From the NCBI GenBank assembly GCA_013298245.1, contig JAAFHD010000286.1, positions 1 through 5,013 on the forward strand: a DNA stretch of 5,013 bases, in the 5' to 3' direction. The notes under the pieces are model-generated. The model was given only the letters and a program-made list of their open reading frames with translations, did not search any database and was not told where the DNA came from. Position numbers and translations under genes: made by a program. The stretch is from Alphaproteobacteria bacterium. GTDB lineage: Bacteria; Pseudomonadota; Alphaproteobacteria; Acetobacterales; Acetobacteraceae. Position 1 is the stretch's first letter. Each line of letters opens with the position of its first letter. Below, piece after piece: positions 1 through 5,013 of the stretch.

Positions 1-159
1 GGCGATGGTCAGGCCCGTCGCGTCGAGCGTGTCGGCCGCATTGCCCAGTTCATGCCCGATGGCGACGATGCGCCCGTCCTTCACGCCGATATCCGCGCGA
101 TAGGCAGCCGCGCCGGTGCCGTCCAGGATTTCGCCACCGCGCAGCAGCAGGTCCAGCAT
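1..159 (-). CDS. Amidohydrolase-family protein, N-acyl-D-amino-acid deacylase-like (N-terminal 53 residues only)
   Basis: Only the first 53 codons are inside the window; the frame is open through base 1 and the gene continues beyond it. The translation opens with MLDLLLRGGEILDGTG and then has ADIGVKDGRIVAIG at residues 22-35. This is the small N-terminal beta-sandwich typical of metal-dependent amidohydrolases, and the DGTG plus D-G-R-I pattern is closest to D-aminoacylases/N-acyl-D-amino-acid deacylases, which hydrolyse the amide of N-acyl-D-amino acids in the cytoplasm. The metal-binding H-x-H motif that would confirm catalysis lies outside the window. The ATG at 159-157 is preceded by an AAGGAAAG stretch (174-167) at suitable distance, and it starts two bases after the aminotransferase stop, so the two genes are almost certainly co-transcribed. 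Dihydroorotase-, hydantoinase- or allantoinase-like enzymes share this N-terminal fold and cannot be excluded. The family is fairly sure, the substrate is not. Confidence 0.8.
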   Translation of the reverse strand, partial: MLDLLLRGGEILDGTGAAAYRADIGVKDGRIVAIGHELGNAADTLDATGLTIA

Positions 160-161
160 GG

Positions 162-1360
162 TCAGGCTTTCCTTGCCGCGGCGAGTTCCTCGCCGATGAT
201 GGCGGCCGCCGTCGCGCATTCCGCTTCGGTCAGCGTGAGTGGAATACGCATGTCGCAAAGGCGTTCCAGCGCCGCGGCGGTCGCGGGCGGCGTGTGCGGA
301 TCAGCCAGGTAGCGCCATTGCCCGGAGACACTGGTGTAGCCTGTCGCTTCGGCGGCGCCGAACCATTTCAGGAAGACACCGCGCGCGCGACAGCGCGAGA
401 GGAATGTCGCGAAGGCGGCATCAGCAACGCCGGTCACCGCGAACTGGATGGAGGATTGCACGAAGGCTTCCTCCTGCGGGCGATGCGGCAGGCGCACGCC
501 CGGCATCGCGGCCAGCGCTGCCGCCAGCCGGCCATGGCGGTCATTCCAGATGCGCGCGCGCTCGGCCAGCAGCGGCAGTTGCGGGCGTGCGACGGCAGCC
601 ACCAGGTTCGACATCCGCAGCGAGAAATTCGGCGTCACATCGCGCCAACGCGCGAAGACGGATTCAGCGGGCCGCGCGCGATGCAGGCCGTACAGCATGT
701 AGCTGCCCGAATACAGGATGGCGCGCGCGGCGATGTCGTCATCATCCGTCGCGATCAACCCGCCTTCGCCGCCATTGATGTGCTTGTAGGATTGCAGGCT
801 GAAGCAGCCCACGCGCCCGAAGGTGCCGGTGGGCCGCCCGGCCCAGGACGCGCCCATGGTGTGCGCGCAATCCTCGATGACGGTGATGCCCAGGCGATCG
901 CACAGCGCCATCAGCCGGTCCATGTCCACGATGTGGCCGCGCATGTGCGACAGCAGCAGATGGCGCGCGCCGGAGGCGATGGCTTTGCGTTCGAGATCCG
1001 CGAGGTCAATCACCAGGTCTGGCGTGATATCGACCAGCACATGCTCCGCACCCGCATGCGCGACGGCGCCGGGCACCGGGGCCAAAGTGAAGGCGTTCAT
1101 CAACACGCGATCACCACGCGCGACACCCGCGCACAGCAACGACAGATACATCGCACTGCCGCAGGAATTCACCGCCACCGTGTAGCGCGTGCCAAGCGAT
1201 GCCGCGAACTCCGCCTCCAGCAAGGAGACCTCCGAGGCATCACCGAGCGTCTCGCCGTAGCGGTGCAGCCAACCGGACCGCAGCACCGCGACGGCCGCCT
1301 CGATCCCTGCTTCCGGGATGGGCGGCGGCGCGGAAAGATCGCGCGTGAGGCTTGCGCCCA

Positions 1361-1361
<1 letters not shown>
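162..1361 (-). CDS. DegT/DnrJ/EryC1/StrS-family PLP-dependent aminotransferase
   Basis: A 399-residue protein of normal length for this fold-type I PLP family, whose members mostly transaminate keto-sugars but also include enzymes with other substrates. Visible landmarks, in order, are a phosphate-binding-type segment NSCGSA (65-70), a beta-strand with SHMRGHIVDM (138-147), the cofactor-ring Asp in EDCAHTMGA (D164), and the PLP-binding lysine in SYKHINGGEGG (K193). The C-terminal half contains the MRIPLTLTEAEC segment that often closes the family's small domain. All catalytic landmarks look intact. Its ATG shares one base with the dehydrogenase stop (TGATG), which implies translational coupling. 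The amidohydrolase begins two bases after its stop. No sugar-nucleotide, LPS or antibiotic-biosynthesis gene is visible nearby, so a catabolic or amino-compound role is plausible, but this is inference from context. Family assignment is strong; no specific gene name is justified. Confidence 0.93.
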
Positions 1362-2769
<1,408 letters not shown>

Positions 2770-2785
2770 AGCCGTTGTTGAGAGG

Positions 2786-2823
2786 CCGATTCACCGGACA
2801 GGTTTGCTGCCTGTCCGGATCGG
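2786..2823 (-). repeat. Inverted repeat / long hairpin after the binding-protein gene
   Basis: The arms CCGGACAGG (2794-2802) and CCTGTCCGG (2810-2818) are a perfect 9-base inverted repeat around a 7-base loop. An outer pair, CCGAT (2786-2790) with ATCGG (2819-2823), extends the stem to 14 pairs with a 3-base bulge (2791-2793). It begins 10 bases after the substrate-binding-protein stop codon. No T run follows directly on the minus strand, so it is not a classical intrinsic terminator. It could stabilise the upstream mRNA 3' end, as hairpins after binding-protein genes often do, or be an operator for a dimeric regulator. Confidence 0.7.
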
Positions 2824-2833
2824 ACCCCGGTGG

Positions 2834-3874
2834 CTACTGGTTCATCGCAAAGGCGCGCAGCTGCGGATTGGCAGCGATGCGACGCAGCACTTCATCGGTG
2901 ATGTAGGCCGAAGGTGCCGGCGGATTCTGCACCGTGCCGACCTGTGCCAGGAAGGCGCTCAGCCCTTCATACCAACGGTCCGCCTGCGACGGGCCATTGG
3001 CGCGCGACATCAACGCCAGCTGCTGCTCCAGATCAAACAGCGGGCGACGCGCGATCTCGGCGCGAAGTGCTGCTTCGCTGATGGTCACGCCACCGGCCTG
3101 GTAGAAGCGGTTCATCACCTGCACCGTCTGGTCCGGGTTCGCCTTCATCCAGGCGATGCCGCGCAGGATCACGGCCAGGTAGCGCGCCACCATGTCCGGG
3201 TTGCGCTGCATGAACTCCTCGCGGACGATGATGTTGCCCGGCACGATGGCATTGGCATCGCTGCCGCTGCACAGCGGCACGGCGTTCATGCGTTCCTCGG
3301 CGGTGTAGATGTTCGGCGCCCAAAGGCCGGCGATGCGGCCCTCGCCGGTCGAAAACGCGGAGAGAATCTGCGCCTGAGCGAGGTTCACCACCTGCACGTC
3401 ATTGCGCGTCAGGTTCCACTGCCGCAAGCAGTTTTGCAGCACGTAGTCGACCGTGGTGTTCACCGTGATCAGCACGCGCTGGCCACGCAGCGATGCCGGG
3501 TTGGCGCGAATCCCCGCGAGGTCGGCCGCACGCACCATCAGCGTGTTGGTCGCACTCTCGTCATTGCTGATCGCGATGGTGCGGATGTTGAAGCGCGCAG
3601 CCCCCAGCACGCCCGGCGCGGAACCGGTGATGCCCACATCCCAGGTGCCGGCCGCGGCCGCTGCGATCTGCGGCGGGCCCGCCGGGAAGGACGAGAAATT
3701 GGGCTCGATGCCCATCTGACGCCACCAACCCTGCTCGGTTGCCAGGTGCAGCGGCACCATCGAATACAGCGCCGGCTGCAGCGAGATATTCAGCCGCGTC
3801 AACTGCTGCGCGGAAGCGGGTGCCGCGAGTGTCGCAACCGCCAAGCCGGCGGCAAGCAGGGTCCGTTTGAACAT
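2834..3874 (-). CDS. Periplasmic substrate-binding protein of an SsuA/TauA (NMT1-like) ABC transporter
   Basis: A 346-residue protein. Residues 1-22 form a Sec signal peptide: an MFKR basic start, an alanine/leucine core, and an ASA cleavage site before QQ. The mature part has the two-lobe fold typical of nitrate/sulfonate/taurine/thiamine-precursor binding proteins. Landmarks include LATEQGWWRQMGIEP (44-58), AAAAAGTWDVGITGSAP (71-87), where the first lobe lines the ligand cleft, and GLWAPNIYT (183-191) in the second lobe. No lipobox cysteine is present, so it should be a soluble periplasmic protein. Two mature cysteines, C149 and C202, could form a disulfide, but this is untested. The start is well supported: AGGAG (3885-3881) sits six bases before the ATG. 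It lies 20 bases after the ATPase stop and completes the importer. The ligand cannot be read from sequence; a sulfonate or other small anionic organic compound is suggested only by family and by the neighbouring dehydrogenase. Confidence 0.92.
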   Translation of the reverse strand: MFKRTLLAAGLAVATLAAPASAQQLTRLNISLQPALYSMVPLHLATEQGWWRQMGIEPNFSSFPAGPPQIAAAAAGTWDVGITGSAPGVLGAARFNIRTIAISNDESATNTLMVRAADLAGIRANPASLRGQRVLITVNTTVDYVLQNCLRQWNLTRNDVQVVNLAQAQILSAFSTGEGRIAGLWAPNIYTAEERMNAVPLCSGSDANAIVPGNIIVREEFMQRNPDMVARYLAVILRGIAWMKANPDQTVQVMNRFYQAGGVTISEAALRAEIARRPLFDLEQQLALMSRANGPSQADRWYEGLSAFLAQVGTVQNPPAPSAYITDEVLRRIAANPQLRAFAMNQ

Positions 3875-3880
3875 GTCTCT

Positions 3881-3885
3881 CTCCT
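3881..3885 (-). promoter_or_regulatory. Shine-Dalgarno site of the substrate-binding-protein gene
   Basis: AGGAG on the minus strand, with six bases (AGAGAC) between it and the ATG at 3874-3872. It is the best ribosome binding site in the window, which fits the need for more binding protein than membrane components. Confidence 0.8.
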
Positions 3886-3894
3886 GGTTTGGAA

Positions 3895-4683
3895 TCAGTG
3901 CTGGTCGCGCGCCTTGAGCAGTTTCCAGATGCGGCTGCGCATATGGGTGAAGGCGGGCTGATCCATGACTTCCTCGATCGGCATCGCCTCCCAGCCGCCT
4001 TCGTCGCGCAGCGGGCGGATGTCGATGGTTTCGATGATGCGGCCCGGTTTGCGGCCCATCACGACCACGCGGTCAGCGAGGTAGATTGCCTCATCCACGG
4101 CGTGGGTGATGAAGATGACGGTCCGTGGGTTGCGCCGCGCCAGGCGCACCAATTCTTCTTGCATCACGATGCGCGTCTGCGCATCCAGCGCGCCGAAGGG
4201 CTCGTCCATCAGCAGTGCCGAAGGGTTCATCACATAGGCGCGCGCGATCGCAACGCGCTGCTGCATGCCGCCCGAAAGCTGGTGCGGGAAGCTGTCCTCA
4301 TGGCCCGACAGGCCCATCAATTCGATATACCGGCCGATGGCGGCATCCGCCTCGGCTTTCGGCGTGCCCTTGCACATCAGGCCGAAGCCGATGTTCTCGC
4401 GCACCGTCTTCCACGGCATCAGCGCGAATTGCTGGAACACCACAGCGCGTTCAGGCCCCGGTCCGCGCACCGCCTTGCCACCCACTTCGACCGTGCCGGA
4501 GCTTGGGAATTCGAGGCCGGCCGCCATACGCATCAGCGTCGTCTTGCCGCAACCCGAGGGGCCGACGATGGCGACGAATTCGCGCTCCGCCACGACCAGG
4601 TCGGTGGTGTCGATGGCCAGGAATTCGCCGCCCTTGGGCAGGCGAAACGTCTTGGTGATCGCCTTGAAAACTATCTCACTCAT
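3895..4683 (-). CDS. ABC transporter ATP-binding protein, SsuB/TauB-like
   Basis: A 262-residue nucleotide-binding subunit that powers the importer at the inner face of the membrane. All motifs are intact: Walker A GPSGCGKTT (41-49), Q-loop within VVFQQFALMPW (Q84), signature LSGGMQQR (136-143), Walker B ALLMDEP (156-162), D-loop ALD (165-167) and the switch histidine in FITHAVDEA (H194). The LMPW after the Q-loop and the THAVDEA segment are typical of the nitrate/sulfonate/taurine class. I chose the ATG at 4683, giving MSEIVFKAI, because it overlaps the permease stop in an ATGA junction and matches the usual family N terminus. An in-frame ATG 27 bases upstream would add nine residues without family resemblance. 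A GGTGGGG purine stretch inside the permease end may serve as its ribosome binding site. Substrate specificity resides in the permease and binding protein, so a finer name is not justified. Confidence 0.95.
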   Translation of the reverse strand: MSEIVFKAITKTFRLPKGGEFLAIDTTDLVVAEREFVAIVGPSGCGKTTLMRMAAGLEFPSSGTVEVGGKAVRGPGPERAVVFQQFALMPWKTVRENIGFGLMCKGTPKAEADAAIGRYIELMGLSGHEDSFPHQLSGGMQQRVAIARAYVMNPSALLMDEPFGALDAQTRIVMQEELVRLARRNPRTVIFITHAVDEAIYLADRVVVMGRKPGRIIETIDIRPLRDEGGWEAMPIEEVMDQPAFTHMRSRIWKLLKARDQH

Positions 4684-5013
4684 GACTGCCCCCACCGACG
4701 CTTGAACCAACCCTCGACGCCGCGCAGCAGCACATCGATCGCGAAGCCCACGATGCCGATGCCGATCATCCCCGCGATCACCACCGTGGTGCTCAGATTG
4801 CCCTGGCCCTGCACCATCAAATACCCAAGCCCCGCGCCCACCACGATCAACTCCGACCCCACCAGCGACTGCCAGCCCAAGCCGGCCGAGACCCGCAGCC
4901 CCGAGATGATCGACGGCATCGCACCCGGCACCAGCACATGCAGCATCACCTGCCGCCCGCTCGCCCCCATGGTCTGCGCGGCTTCGACCAGCCGCGGCTC
5001 CACCAGCCGCGCG
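4680..5013 (-). CDS. ABC transporter permease, SsuC/TauC-like (C-terminal 110 residues, 5' end outside window)
   Basis: The frame is open from 5012 and runs off the window; only the last 110 residues are seen, about 40% of a usual 250-280 residue permease. It begins ARLVEPRLVEAAQTMGASG, carrying the EAA loop (E10-A11-A12, G16, then VPGAMP at 28-33 of the fragment) that docks on the ATPase. After this come hydrophobic membrane stretches around residues 34-67 and 75-96, and a basic C-terminal tail, GWFKRRW. The ELIVVGAGLGYLM segment is characteristic of the nitrate/sulfonate/taurine permease family. A GTG at 5003-5001 could be misread as the start, but the homology continues upstream of it without a break, so the true start is beyond 5013. 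Its TGA stop overlaps the ATPase ATG by four bases, showing a translationally coupled transport operon. Confidence 0.93.
   Translation of the reverse strand, partial: ARLVEPRLVEAAQTMGASGRQVMLHVLVPGAMPSIISGLRVSAGLGWQSLVGSELIVVGAGLGYLMVQGQGNLSTTVVIAGMIGIGIVGFAIDVLLRGVEGWFKRRWGQS

Noticed and set aside
4684..4710. Upstream ATG that would extend the ATPase by nine residues.
   Set aside because: The extra residues lie inside the permease end and do not resemble the family. The ATGA overlap start at 4683 gives the expected N terminus.
5001..5003. GTG as the start of the permease.
   Set aside because: The frame stays open and homologous upstream to the window edge, and a start here would leave only a fragment beginning at the EAA loop.

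Overview
The window is a high-GC bacterial segment in which every supportable gene lies on the minus strand, so it reads from position 5013 down to 1. GC-rich codon usage and the protein types suggest an alphaproteobacterium, perhaps of the Acetobacteraceae/Rhodospirillales type. That placement is an impression from style, since no marker gene is present.

In transcription order the upstream half is an ABC importer of the nitrate/sulfonate/taurine (SsuABC/TauABC) class. It has the C-terminal part of a permease (5013-4680, cut by the window edge), an ATPase (4683-3895) overlapping the permease by 4 bases, and, after a 20-base gap with a good ribosome binding site, a secreted substrate-binding protein (3874-2834). 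A 147-base gap follows (2833-2687). It holds three successive inverted repeats, the last trailed by a T5 run that resembles a weak intrinsic terminator just before the next start codon.

The downstream half is a tightly packed enzyme block. A histidinol-dehydrogenase-family protein (2686-1361) most resembles the HisD paralogues that include the sulfopropanediol dehydrogenase HpsN. It is coupled by a TGATG overlap to a DegT/DnrJ/EryC1/StrS-type PLP enzyme (1361-162). Two bases later begins an amidohydrolase resembling N-acyl-D-amino-acid deacylases (159-1, continuing off the window).

Read together, this looks like an uptake-plus-catabolism operon: a small organic solute is captured and imported, then acted on by a hydrolase, an NAD-dependent alcohol-to-acid oxidase and a PLP enzyme. 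The importer class and the HpsN-like dehydrogenase both suggest an organosulfonate. The deacylase and PLP enzyme would equally fit an N-acylated amino alcohol or amino acid. The substrate cannot be fixed from this sequence. The points most worth following are the altered active-site neighbourhood of the HisD paralogue, the unusual enzyme combination, and the hairpin-rich gap between the transport and enzyme genes.
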